Assembly: GCA_020341875.1 (NCBI GenBank)
Contig: CP070839.1
Span: 133,489 to 141,816, forward strand
DNA from: Candidatus Zixiibacteriota bacterium
GTDB taxonomy: Bacteria > Zixibacteria > MSB-5A5 > SM1-73
Length of the DNA stretch: 8,328 nt
Direction: 5' to 3'
Under the pieces are notes generated by a model. That model was not told the origin of the DNA. It saw nothing but the letters and a program-made list of their open reading frames with translations, and searched no databases. Positions within the stretch are counted from its first letter, which is position 1; the number at the start of each line of letters is the position of its first letter. Both the position numbers and the translations under genes were made by a program. Below, piece by piece: positions 1 through 7,147 of the stretch.

Positions 1-786
1 AAGTCCTACAGAGACTACACGCAGTTTCTCGATAGAGATGCCTTTAGGAAGAAGCGGATTGGCGTCTCCAGAGATTTTTTGGGAGGAAACGTTGAGGTGG
101 ATGCCCTAACTGAAGCCGCTGTTGACAAGCTTAAGGAATTAGGGGCAATGGTCATAGATGTTGATTTCCCAATGGAACTTGAGAACCTTTGGCCCCTTAT
201 GGAAACCGTGACTGCAGCGGAGTTTGAACCGCAAATTGAGGCTTACTTGGTAACCCTGGAAGAATCATATCCGGATAGCTTGGAAGAAATGATTACCATC
301 AGTCGGTCTCCAGAAGTTGCTAATTCCGATAACGCTTTGAATCCCGGGCGTATCCGTGGGTTTGAAGAATCTGTGAAACACCGTGGGCTAGCAGACGCGG
401 GTTATCTTTACATTACGCAGTTCAAAATTCCGGCTGTGCGTAAGACGATCCTGACAATTATGGCATCTGGAAACCTGGATGCGATTGTTTTTCCCACAAT
501 GAGATGTCCTGCCGGTCCCATCTATACCACTGACGACCCAACGTATAAATGCGCCATAGACGATTCTTATACTCCTGGATACTTAGCCAATGTATCAGGG
601 TTCCCGGGGATCTCAGTTCCTATGGGCTTTACCAAACAAGGTCTACCTGTTGGACTTACGTTCTTTGGAAGGCCTTATAGTGAGCCAAAGCTGCTCGGAT
701 TTGCCTACGCCTATGAACAGGCAACTCAACATAGAAAACCTCCTAAAACCACGCCTGCGCTGCCTGGCGAGAGATTTGAGTATTGA
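1..786 (+). CDS. Amidase signature family protein, C-terminal part (5' end outside window)
   Basis: The reading frame is open from base 1 and gives 261 residues ending ...PGERFEY before TGA at 784-786. It begins with KSYRDYTQFLDRDAF and RIGVSRDFLGG, the linker that follows the catalytic core in amidases of the GatA/AmiA type. The end carries the family's typical C-terminal block: GFPGISVPMGF, GLPVGLTFFGRPYSE, LLGFAYAYEQAT and HRKPP. The Ser-cisSer-Lys triad of the family (amide hydrolysis through an acyl-serine intermediate) lies in the missing N-terminal half, so catalytic competence cannot be judged. The substrate is unknown; the tail is more like stand-alone amidases than GatA, but this is a weak call. 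No signal peptide can be assessed. Base composition (42-52% GC in sampled rows) is clearly lower than in the SOS genes next door, which it faces convergently. Confidence 0.93.
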   Translation, partial: KSYRDYTQFLDRDAFRKKRIGVSRDFLGGNVEVDALTEAAVDKLKELGAMVIDVDFPMELENLWPLMETVTAAEFEPQIEAYLVTLEESYPDSLEEMITISRSPEVANSDNALNPGRIRGFEESVKHRGLADAGYLYITQFKIPAVRKTILTIMASGNLDAIVFPTMRCPAGPIYTTDDPTYKCAIDDSYTPGYLANVSGFPGISVPMGFTKQGLPVGLTFFGRPYSEPKLLGFAYAYEQATQHRKPPKTTPALPGERFEY

Positions 787-1092
787 GGCGGCAATGGGGG
801 CCAGACCGCCACTATCTAGAATATCCGCAAAAAAATACGGGACATCTAGAGATTCAGTGACCTCCGGTAAAGGCGGATCGGTACCACTCAACGATACGGC
901 GGTCTTTCCATTCAAGAAGAAGAAAGAGACCATTTCAAAGCAATGGAGATAGTGATGCAAGGGACTGCGGTCGTACCACTTCGCCGGTGACAAAAAGTGG
1001 AGATTATGAGGGAGAAAATCTGGATTAACCGTTCCAAACTAGTGGCAAAACAGCTTGGCTAGTTTTGAAGTTTTTAGCCGCAAGCAACAGAA
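787..1092. other. Convergent intergenic region without a convincing gene
   Basis: These 306 bases separate the ends of the amidase (plus strand) and dnaE2 (minus strand). Short open frames on both strands lack a ribosome binding site and any recognisable protein character. The only structure worth noting is a weak hairpin followed by T-rich sequence near 1036-1075, listed separately, and a very imperfect GGTCT/AGACC inverted repeat around 899-935. I see no RNA gene, IS end or other element. Confidence 0.7.
1036..1075 (+). terminator. Possible rho-independent terminator for the amidase
   Basis: A 7-bp perfect stem, AAACTAG at 1036-1042 with CTAGTTT at 1059-1065, encloses a 16-nt loop. The stem runs into T-rich sequence: TTTT at 1063-1066 and TTTTT at 1071-1075. 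The T tracts suit the plus strand (amidase). The stem is AT-rich and the loop long, so it would be a weak terminator. An overlapping 5-bp stem, GGCTA/TAGCC at 1057-1061 and 1075-1079, is an alternative fold. No better terminator is visible for dnaE2 on the minus strand. Confidence 0.35.
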
Positions 1093-4000
1093 TCAGTGAA
1101 AATCTCGGCTGCCGCCACTTGCAGGTTTGACACCGAGCTGGGGCTGCGGATCCCAGAACCTCTCGGCCACTAAATGTACCACGTCATCTTTTTTCTGCAG
1201 CCTGCCGCTGACGCCAAGAAAGCTCGATGTCTTGAGGAGCAAACCGTATTTTTCAAAGACCCGGCTCCAGACCACGAGGTTGACGAAACCGGTTTCATCT
1301 TCAAGCGTCATAAACACCACCCCGGATGCGGTTCCGGGCCTTTGGCGGCAAATTGCCATTCCCGCATACCGCACTCGTTGACCATCCCGCATCCTGCTCA
1401 GGCTTTTGGCGTCAGGCAGGTTTAAGTCTCGTAGACGTTCACGCAACGGGGCCAGCGGATGTCCTCGCGCACTGTGTCCCGTCGTCCGGTAGTCCCAGCC
1501 GATGGTCTCGAAGAGTTCGAGCGTTTCGAACTCAGGGTTTTTCTCCTTCTGCTTCAGCGTCAGGGATGGACGAGGAGCTCTAGCCAGCCCTTTCACTTGC
1601 CACAGAGCACCTCTCCGACTGCAATTGAAACAGGAGAGTGCTCCTGCTTCGGCGAGTTGAGTGACCGCGCTGTCGTTCAGACGCGTGCGCTCGACAAAAT
1701 CCTCGGCAGAATCGAAACTCTGTTCTTTCCTCGCCCATTCAATCCGTTCCCACTGTCCCTTGCCCAGATTCTTCACGTAGCGCAACCCCATCCGAACCGC
1801 GAACCTGTACGGCCCCTTTGAGGCAGGTTCGAGAATGCAGTCCCAGTCGCTCTGCTGGACGTCAACCGGCCGGACCTCTACACCGTGCCGCTTGGCGTCG
1901 TCGATGATGGTCGCGGGTGAATAGAATCCCATGGGTTGGGCGTTGAGCAAAGCGCAGGCGAACACCTCGGGGTAGTATCGCTTTAGCCAAGCCGTGGCAT
2001 AGGCGATCAGTGCAAAGCTCGCCGCGTGGCTTTCCGGAAAGCCGTACTCGCCGAACCCACGGATCTGCTCGAACACCCGCTCGGCGAACTCCGGCTCTAT
2101 CCCCTTGGCTGTCATCCGCCGAACCAGCCGCTCCCGGTGGCGCTCAATGCGGCCGCTCCGTCGCCAGGCCGCCATATCGCGACGGAGTTGGTCTGCCTCC
2201 CCAGGTGTGTAATCAGCGGCTACCATGGCGAGGCGGATCACCTGCTCCTGGAACAAAGGAACGCCGAGGGTTTTTTTTAGTACCGGCTCCAGGCTGGGAT
2301 GAGGATAGACCACAGGTTCCAGACCTGCGCGACGTCGGAGATAGGGATGGACCATGCCGCCCGTGATCGGTCCGGGCCGAACGATGCTCACCTCGATAAC
2401 GAGGTCATAGTAGGTTTGGGGTTGAAGGCGCGGCAGCATCGCCATTTGGGCCCGACTTTCGATCTGGAACACACCGACCGTATCGGCCTTGCAAATCATG
2501 TCAAAGGTGGAGGGGTCCTCCTTGGGGATAGTCGCCATGCTGTACGACTTCCTGTAGTGCTCTTCCAGCAGATCGAAACCCAGGTGGAGTTGTCTGAGGG
2601 CACCCAGTCCCAGGAGATCTACTTTGAACAGCCCCAGCTTCTCGAGACACTCCTTGTCCCACTGGATCACGGTCCGCTGGGGCATGGCTGCATTTTCAAT
2701 GGGGACCAGGGTGGAGACCGGTTCGTGACCCAGCAAAAACCCACCGGAATGTATCGAGAGGTGTCGGGGAAAGTCGAGAATCTCGTTGGCCAGACGCAGC
2801 ACGTGCTGGTGTACAGGCTGCTCCAGATCGAGACCAGCCTGGGCAAAGGGTTCCTCGTGAACTCCGCCGTAATAAGGCTGTAGCTTGGCCAGTCGGTCCA
2901 GCGCGGTTTCAGGAATGCCCAGCACTTTTCCCACCTCACGAACTGCCGAGCGCGGTCGGTAGCGAATGAAGTTGGCAACCATCGCGGCATGATCCCTGCC
3001 ATACTTTGCGTAGACGTGCTGGATTACCTCTTCCCTTCGATCATGCTCGATGTCGAGATCGATGTCCGGGGGCTCGGCGCGCTCGCGAGAGAGAAAGCGC
3101 TCGAACAGCAGCCCCATCCGGACTGGATCAACCGCAGTAATTCCCAGGCAGTAACAAACCGCAGAATTCGCCGCTGATCCCCGTCCCTGGCAGATGATCT
3201 CGTTTCGGCGACAGAAGCGGACGATCTCCCAGATCGTCAGAAAGTAGCCGCAGTAGTCGAGTTCGTCGATCAGATCGAGTTCCTTTTCGAGCTGTTGCAC
3301 CACATCGGGCGGAATCCTTCCGCCGTAGCGTTCCCGCGCACCTGCAATCGTTAGCTGGCGAAGCCAGTGGAAGGAGGTGCTACCGTCAGGCAAACTCTCC
3401 GAGGGATAGCGGTAGCGTAAATGATCCAGAGAGAAGGTGCACCGTTCGGCGATCTCGAGAGTACGGGCCACAGCTGCCGGGTCATCTTCAAAGAGTTTGG
3501 CAAAGGAATGAGGGGATTTGAGGGCGTGCTCTCCATTCGGCTTGGTAAACCGTCCCGCTTCGACCAGCTTGGCCCGGTGGCGAATGCAGGTCACAACGTC
3601 CTGCACCCGGCGTCGTGCCGGCTTGTGGTAGAGCACCTCCACCCCAGCGACCAGAGGCAACCGGTAACGCTCGGCCCGGTGGCGGAGCCGTGCCTCCTGC
3701 CGCACCTCTTCTGCCCGTCGGTGCCGGGTCACCAGCCCATAAAGCCGATCTCCGAAGGCATCGCGCAGCTTATGGGACACGAAGAACGGCTCAGCCTTGC
3801 CCACCAGGAGACTTCGATCCCCTCCCCACAGTCCGATAATATTGTCGGCGTGAGCACAGACCTCTTTCCAGCCGACCTCGCTCTTCCCCTTATCGCAACG
3901 ACGACGTCCGATGGTAACAAGGCGGCAGAGGTTGACGTACCCCTTCCGGTTCATAGCCAGTAACACCAGGGTAGATCCGTCTTCGATGCTGATCTCCGAA

Positions 4001-4194
4001 CCGAGGATCAACCGGACGCCGAGATCCCGTGCCTTGACGTGCGCTTCCACCACCCCGTATAAGCCGTCACGATCGGTAAGCGCCATCCTCTCTAGACCAA
4101 GGGCTACACAAGCTTCCACCAGCTCCTCGGGATGACTTGCTCCCTCCAGGAAGGAAAAATTGCTCTTGCACCAAAGGGGAACGTAATCAGACAC
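1093..4194 (-). CDS. dnaE2: Error-prone C-family DNA polymerase DnaE2 (ImuC)
   Basis: DnaE2 is the alternative replicative-type polymerase that extends across lesions with ImuA and ImuB in SOS mutagenesis. The 1033-residue product has the family's usual length. An N-terminal PHP domain (about 5-250) opens with CKSNFSFLEGASHPEELVE, with Lys where a metal-binding His is often found. The polymerase core follows: GRGSAANSAVCYCLG near 337-351, PPDIDLD with catalytic D377 and D379, and KVDLLGL with D526. FPESHAASFALIAY (719-731) and a C-terminal OB-fold (about 940-1010) follow, so it appears active. The start is GTG at 4194, with AAGGAA (4205-4210) 10 nt upstream, and homology begins at once with VPLWCKSNFS. 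It is the last gene of the lexA-imuA-imuB-dnaE2 operon and has no promoter of its own that I can see. GC content is high (65-75% in sampled rows). An A8 run in the coding strand at 2278-2271 is unusual. Confidence 0.97.
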   Translation of the reverse strand: MSDYVPLWCKSNFSFLEGASHPEELVEACVALGLERMALTDRDGLYGVVEAHVKARDLGVRLILGSEISIEDGSTLVLLAMNRKGYVNLCRLVTIGRRRCDKGKSEVGWKEVCAHADNIIGLWGGDRSLLVGKAEPFFVSHKLRDAFGDRLYGLVTRHRRAEEVRQEARLRHRAERYRLPLVAGVEVLYHKPARRRVQDVVTCIRHRAKLVEAGRFTKPNGEHALKSPHSFAKLFEDDPAAVARTLEIAERCTFSLDHLRYRYPSESLPDGSTSFHWLRQLTIAGARERYGGRIPPDVVQQLEKELDLIDELDYCGYFLTIWEIVRFCRRNEIICQGRGSAANSAVCYCLGITAVDPVRMGLLFERFLSRERAEPPDIDLDIEHDRREEVIQHVYAKYGRDHAAMVANFIRYRPRSAVREVGKVLGIPETALDRLAKLQPYYGGVHEEPFAQAGLDLEQPVHQHVLRLANEILDFPRHLSIHSGGFLLGHEPVSTLVPIENAAMPQRTVIQWDKECLEKLGLFKVDLLGLGALRQLHLGFDLLEEHYRKSYSMATIPKEDPSTFDMICKADTVGVFQIESRAQMAMLPRLQPQTYYDLVIEVSIVRPGPITGGMVHPYLRRRAGLEPVVYPHPSLEPVLKKTLGVPLFQEQVIRLAMVAADYTPGEADQLRRDMAAWRRSGRIERHRERLVRRMTAKGIEPEFAERVFEQIRGFGEYGFPESHAASFALIAYATAWLKRYYPEVFACALLNAQPMGFYSPATIIDDAKRHGVEVRPVDVQQSDWDCILEPASKGPYRFAVRMGLRYVKNLGKGQWERIEWARKEQSFDSAEDFVERTRLNDSAVTQLAEAGALSCFNCSRRGALWQVKGLARAPRPSLTLKQKEKNPEFETLELFETIGWDYRTTGHSARGHPLAPLRERLRDLNLPDAKSLSRMRDGQRVRYAGMAICRQRPGTASGVVFMTLEDETGFVNLVVWSRVFEKYGLLLKTSSFLGVSGRLQKKDDVVHLVAERFWDPQPQLGVKPASGGSRDFH

Positions 4195-4211
4195 GACGAA
4201 TCTATTCCTTT

Positions 4212-4235
4212 TTGGAGTGTTGGAGTGTTGGGGAC
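4212..4235. repeat. 8-bp tandem repeat in the imuB-dnaE2 spacer
   Basis: TTGGAGTG occurs twice head to tail (4212-4219 and 4220-4227), followed by a decayed third unit TTGGGGAC (4228-4235). On the transcribed strand this reads as CACTCCAA units ending just upstream of the dnaE2 ribosome binding site (4205-4210). It is non-coding. It may be a slippage-prone tract or part of a dispersed intergenic repeat family; the window holds only this one locus. Confidence 0.7.
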
Positions 4236-4251
4236 GAGTGAAATTTCAGCA

Positions 4252-4279
4252 TGGTGCCTTGTGCCCTGTACCGTATGCC
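4252..4279. repeat. Degenerate 7-bp tandem repeat (consensus NTGTGCC) after imuB
   Basis: Four consecutive heptamers are visible: TGGTGCC, TTGTGCC, CTGTACC and GTATGCC. Each ends in CC and they differ from one another at one to four positions. They fill most of the rest of the 97-nt imuB-dnaE2 spacer. Together with the 8-bp repeat they suggest the spacer is a repeat insertion or expansion in an otherwise tightly packed operon. Confidence 0.6.
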
Positions 4280-4292
4280 GGGCGTGGATTCC

Positions 4293-5771
4293 TCATTCAA
4301 CCCTTCCCTGAAGAAACCAGAGACGCCGGCCCCGGTCGTAGTACATCCAGAGAAAGTCGCCCTCTCGGGTTTCGGCAAAGTAGTACTCACGATGCACCAA
4401 GCGGTTCCACCAGCCCCCGGAGACAATGTAGGGGCCGAACTCCCGCACCACAGGTCCCTGCTCCAAGCCAAGCAGTATCCACCCGTCTGGCTCCTGTCTT
4501 TGGCGCGGCTGAAGTGGAATCGGCCTGGCATAGATCCTTCGAATGAGCCGGCCGGTATCCACATTGCGAAACTTGGGTGCAGGCAGGGTGTCCAGGGGTT
4601 CCCAAATGAAACGTCCCTCGGGCAGGTGTCCTTCATGAAGCCGGGCCCGCACCACCGCCCCCTCTCCAAGTTCTGCTCGCACGCGTGCCAGAGCCCGGTT
4701 GGCAGCGGCCAGATCGCGCTTCGGCCGAGGGCCGAGCAATCGGTGCTGCTCGGGTGTGTCTGGAACACTTCTACCCAAAAGCACGACCTCCACCACGCCA
4801 TCCGGCAGTTCACGGACGGTCTCAAACCTCAATCGAATCAGTTCGAGCAACTGGCGTCCATCCAACGTTGGTGCCGCAGGCCGAATTTTCTCCATATGGT
4901 CCCCCAGTCTCTCGAAGCGCAACCGAATCTGCACTTCGCTCAGGGCGTGGGCCTGCTCGGTCAGCTTCTTGAGCAACGGATGCAGCAACCGTTCGATCAC
5001 CACCATCAGCCGCGCCGTATCGTTCTCGGGGTGATCCAGGATCCTTCGTTGCTTCGGAAGTGGCTGGGGTTTTTCCGCTTGAAGGGGCAAGCGGAGTTGG
5101 CCCGAAGCGAGATGGTGCAGCCGATGGGCCTTCCGCCCGAACCGTTTTACGATCCCCTCGGACGGCAGGTCGATGAGTTGGCCGACGGTTTTGATGCCGA
5201 GCTTTGTCAGCACGTCTCGAGTGGCAGGCTCGAGGGCAAGACGATCGAGGGGGACACCCTGGGCTGCAAGCCTTTCTTCCTCGGGTTCTTCCAGGACGAG
5301 GATGCCGGGTCTCGTCTTGGCGAGGGCGTAGGTTCCGAAACGGTCGAAACCCACCACCACCGTGGCAAGAAAACCGGCTCGATACATGTCAGAGCGGATG
5401 CGCCGAGCCCACCTGTTCAGGGAACCATGAAGCCGCTCGAGACCCGAGGCGTCGATCCAGAAAACCCCGGGCTCGGCGGTGGCTGGCTCGACCCTGGGAC
5501 TGAAAGAGCGCAGTCCCGCGCTTAGAGACCTGACTGCGCTGTCGATTTCCTTCTTCGCCACCACGGCTGCGTGCAGGCTGGCAGCCAGAGCCAGCCCGGC
5601 AGCATAACGCATACCCGGCAGTATCTTGCAGGATCGGGCTCGCTCGTTCACCCAGAGGATGGTCCCCTGCGGCCTGTCGGAATCGACCACAGCCACCGGA
5701 TGACTCTGCCAGCCGGGATGCTTCCGCAGCAGGAGCTGTACGGGAAAGACTGGCAGGTTAACGCAGGCCAT
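4293..5771 (-). CDS. imuB: ImuB, catalytically degenerate Y-family polymerase-like protein
   Basis: ImuB is the hub of the ImuA-ImuB-DnaE2 mutasome; in studied bacteria it binds the beta clamp and both partners. The 492-residue product begins MACVNLPVFPVQLLL. This matches the Y-family palm start, but Asn5 replaces the first catalytic Asp. In the second palm motif the Asp-Glu pair of active polymerases (SIDEAYLD type) aligns with Gly102-Val103 before WIDASGL, so the protein should not polymerise. A thumb helix-hairpin-helix follows (VLTKLGIKTVGQL, about 187-199), then QLRLPL (225-230), which vaguely resembles a clamp-binding motif. The little-finger and C-terminal ImuB regions end with GGWWNRLVHREYY. 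I prefer ATG at 5771 because homology starts there and it overlaps imuA by only 14 nt, implying coupling. An in-frame GTG at 5813 is possible. Confidence 0.95.
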   Translation of the reverse strand: MACVNLPVFPVQLLLRKHPGWQSHPVAVVDSDRPQGTILWVNERARSCKILPGMRYAAGLALAASLHAAVVAKKEIDSAVRSLSAGLRSFSPRVEPATAEPGVFWIDASGLERLHGSLNRWARRIRSDMYRAGFLATVVVGFDRFGTYALAKTRPGILVLEEPEEERLAAQGVPLDRLALEPATRDVLTKLGIKTVGQLIDLPSEGIVKRFGRKAHRLHHLASGQLRLPLQAEKPQPLPKQRRILDHPENDTARLMVVIERLLHPLLKKLTEQAHALSEVQIRLRFERLGDHMEKIRPAAPTLDGRQLLELIRLRFETVRELPDGVVEVVLLGRSVPDTPEQHRLLGPRPKRDLAAANRALARVRAELGEGAVVRARLHEGHLPEGRFIWEPLDTLPAPKFRNVDTGRLIRRIYARPIPLQPRQRQEPDGWILLGLEQGPVVREFGPYIVSGGWWNRLVHREYYFAETREGDFLWMYYDRGRRLWFLQGRVE

Positions 5772-6435
5772 CCGGTCCACGACAGATCTCCACGTGTCCC
5801 CAGCCCGGTCCACTCCGCTTGTCCTTGAGAATGCGAGCCTCGCATCGAAAGCGATCCTCTTTCTTGGCCGTTCTTCCCGTGTGGGCCCGCAGAGAAACGA
5901 GGGAACTCACCGAAGGCCGATTGCTCTCTTTTTCGGTAATGCAGAGGAGAGCGGTGGAGTGTTGCCTGGCCTGCCCGACCAGGCGGGCATGGGCATGAAG
6001 GGGCAACCGAGCCTTCGGTCCGAGGTCCATTATCACGAGGCCGAACGAGCCCGATCGCAGAAGGTGCTCGGCAGCACGGGCGGCCGCGAGCGTCTCGGGA
6101 GCCCAGATTACTGCCAGGGCCGAGAGATCGATCCCGACGTCCGAAGCATCCGGGGGGAAAAACGTGCTGCCCCGACCAGAGATCCAACCGACCGGTTCAC
6201 CCTGTTTCTGTGCTTCGAGCACCAGCCGAAACACGAGCGTCAGGGAGGCGGTGGCATGGTCAGCAGATATCTCTCCGAACCGACCGGCAAAGGTGGAAAG
6301 GCTCCATGCAGCCGGTGTTGCGGTAGCGGTGAGCTCCCGTCGCAGATCCCGGCCGGCGAGTCTGAGCCATGGATCTTTCGTCTGTGGAGAGCGCGCCAAA
6401 GGGGTCGCCAGGTCGATCAGGGGGTATTCGTTCAT
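5758..6435 (-). CDS. imuA: ImuA, RecA-like SOS mutagenesis accessory protein
   Basis: This 225-residue protein has a RecA-like core. It works with ImuB and DnaE2 in damage-induced translesion synthesis and has been linked to RecA binding in other species. GRFGEIS at 51-57 corresponds to the strand before the RecA P-loop, but the Walker A segment (GPESSGKTT in RecA) is replaced by ADHATASLT (58-66). ATP binding by the classic P-loop is therefore unlikely. The following block VGIDLSALAVIWAPE (100-114) and the helix and strand AEHLLRSGSFGLVIMDLG (122-139) match RecA's VDIDNLLVSQPD and Walker B region. The C-terminal part (about 180-215) is basic and has the ImuA-type RCEARILKDKRSGPG. The ATG overlaps the lexA stop as ATGA, and GGAG lies 5 nt upstream. 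Its 3' end overlaps imuB by 14 nt. It could also be annotated as SulA/RecA-like or 'translesion DNA synthesis-associated protein'. Confidence 0.92.
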   Translation of the reverse strand: MNEYPLIDLATPLARSPQTKDPWLRLAGRDLRRELTATATPAAWSLSTFAGRFGEISADHATASLTLVFRLVLEAQKQGEPVGWISGRGSTFFPPDASDVGIDLSALAVIWAPETLAAARAAEHLLRSGSFGLVIMDLGPKARLPLHAHARLVGQARQHSTALLCITEKESNRPSVSSLVSLRAHTGRTAKKEDRFRCEARILKDKRSGPGWGHVEICRGPDGLR

Positions 6436-7049
6436 GGCCGCTCCAGGTAGCGCCTAACCTCGATCACTTTGCCGAGTAGCTTTAGATCTGTGGAGTCAGG
6501 GATAATCGGCTCGAAGTCGGGGTTTTCGGGATGGAGTTCAACATGGTTCTTGCTGATCCGCAGCCGCTTTACAGTCGCCTCATCTTCGATCAGAGCTACC
6601 ACGATGTCGCCCGAATCGGCAGTGGGCTGACGGCGAACCACTACGATGTCACCCGGGAGGATGCCGGCCCCGGTCATACTTACGCCGCGCACGCGAAGCC
6701 CGAACAGTTCCTCGGAAGAGTGGTGCGCCTGAATCGGAATGTACCCTTCCAGATCCTCAGCTGCGATATCAAGGGGACCGGCCGGCACCCGGCCCAACAG
6801 GGGAACAAGTCGTGTGGGCGGACCGAGCCGGGAACTGTCTGGAAGGCGGTAGCCGCGGGCCTTACCTTTCTCTTTGCCCAGCCGGCCTTCATTGACCAGC
6901 GCTTCGAGATGCTCCCTCGCGGTCTGGACGGACCGGAAGTTAAAGGCTTCCTTCACCTCTCGCACCGTTGGTGGGAAACCGCTCAGCAACCGATCCCGAA
7001 CGAATTGATAGATTCTCTCCCGGGTCTGTCCCGGTGGTGTACGTCCCAT
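6432..7049 (-). CDS. lexA: LexA, SOS repressor and self-cleaving serine peptidase
   Basis: LexA binds operators of SOS genes and is inactivated when RecA filaments trigger its self-cleavage. With the start at 7049 it has 205 residues, a normal length. An N-terminal winged helix-turn-helix (about 6-70) includes PPTVREVKEAFNFRS. The cleavage site is the Ala90-Gly91 bond in GRVPAGP. The S24 peptidase domain has nucleophile Ser124 (VRGVSM) and general base Lys161 (EATVKRL). The ATG at 7049 is chosen over an upstream in-frame codon at 7094. AAGGAGG lies 7 nt before it, the family homology starts there, and the codon at 7094 would fall inside the promoter. It heads the imuA-imuB-dnaE2 operon and is probably autoregulated. 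The recognition helix differs from that of E. coli, so a non-E. coli operator is expected. A second housekeeping lexA elsewhere is possible. Confidence 0.97.
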   Translation of the reverse strand: MGRTPPGQTRERIYQFVRDRLLSGFPPTVREVKEAFNFRSVQTAREHLEALVNEGRLGKEKGKARGYRLPDSSRLGPPTRLVPLLGRVPAGPLDIAAEDLEGYIPIQAHHSSEELFGLRVRGVSMTGAGILPGDIVVVRRQPTADSGDIVVALIEDEATVKRLRISKNHVELHPENPDFEPIIPDSTDLKLLGKVIEVRRYLERP

Positions 7050-7080
7050 AGCCAGCCCTCCTTGTTGACGGAATGATTGC

Positions 7081-7110
7081 ATCATACCAGACAAATGTAT
7101 GGTAAGTCAA
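7081..7110 (-). promoter_or_regulatory. Sigma70-type promoter of the lexA-imuA-imuB-dnaE2 operon
   Basis: Read on the minus strand, TTGACT (-35, 7110-7105) is followed by an 18-bp spacer and TATGAT (-10, 7086-7081). The -10 is preceded by TGG, giving an extended -10. The predicted start is near 7074, leaving an untranslated leader of about 25 nt with the strong AAGGAGG site (7063-7057) before the lexA ATG. A near-consensus promoter with an operator candidate inside the spacer is the expected layout for a tightly repressed SOS operon. Confidence 0.8.
7085..7104. promoter_or_regulatory. Candidate LexA operator: 20-bp palindrome between -35 and -10
   Basis: TACCAGAC-AAAT-GTATGGTA is an inverted repeat with 8-bp arms, one mismatch (G against T) and a 4-bp centre. 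It fills the spacer of the lexA promoter and touches the -10, so a bound repressor would block RNA polymerase. The AC-N4-GT core has the same spacing as the Gram-positive GAAC-N4-GTTC LexA box, but the rest fits neither that box nor the E. coli CTGT-N8-ACAG box. LexA operators vary by phylum, so a lineage-specific motif is reasonable. No second good copy was found in the window. Confidence 0.55.
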
Positions 7111-7121
7111 GAGGTTTGCAG

Positions 7122-7147
7122 AACAGAAATTTTCCAAAAATTCTGTT
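7122..7147. promoter_or_regulatory. 26-bp AT-rich inverted repeat upstream of the lexA promoter
   Basis: AACAGAA (7122-7128) pairs with TTCTGTT (7141-7147). TTTT (7130-7133) pairs with AAAA (7136-7139) around a CC centre, with one mismatch. This makes 12-bp arms with a 2-bp centre. The centre lies about 60 bp upstream of the predicted lexA transcription start, a common position for an activator or secondary repressor, and it is in the gap shared with the divergent SHMT-like gene. It may be a binding site for an unidentified dimeric regulator; it lacks the features of a terminator. Confidence 0.5.

Noticed and set aside
643..993. 116-codon minus-strand open frame downstream of dnaE2
   Set aside because: It overlaps the conserved amidase C-terminus, has no ribosome binding site or recognisable domain, and is low complexity in part.
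4251..5525. 424-codon plus-strand open frame antisense to imuB
   Set aside because: It is a shadow of the GC-rich imuB frame on the other strand. Its translation shows no family features, while imuB has conserved motifs throughout.
7050..7094. Upstream in-frame start of lexA at 7094
   Set aside because: It would place the start codon inside the promoter spacer, upstream of the predicted transcription start. The ATG at 7049 has an AAGGAGG site at 7-nt spacing and matches the family start.
7085..7147. E. coli-type LexA box (CTGT-N8-ACAG) near lexA
   Set aside because: The CTGT and ACAG elements present at 7122-7147 are in the outward order with the wrong spacing. The palindrome in the promoter spacer is a better operator candidate.
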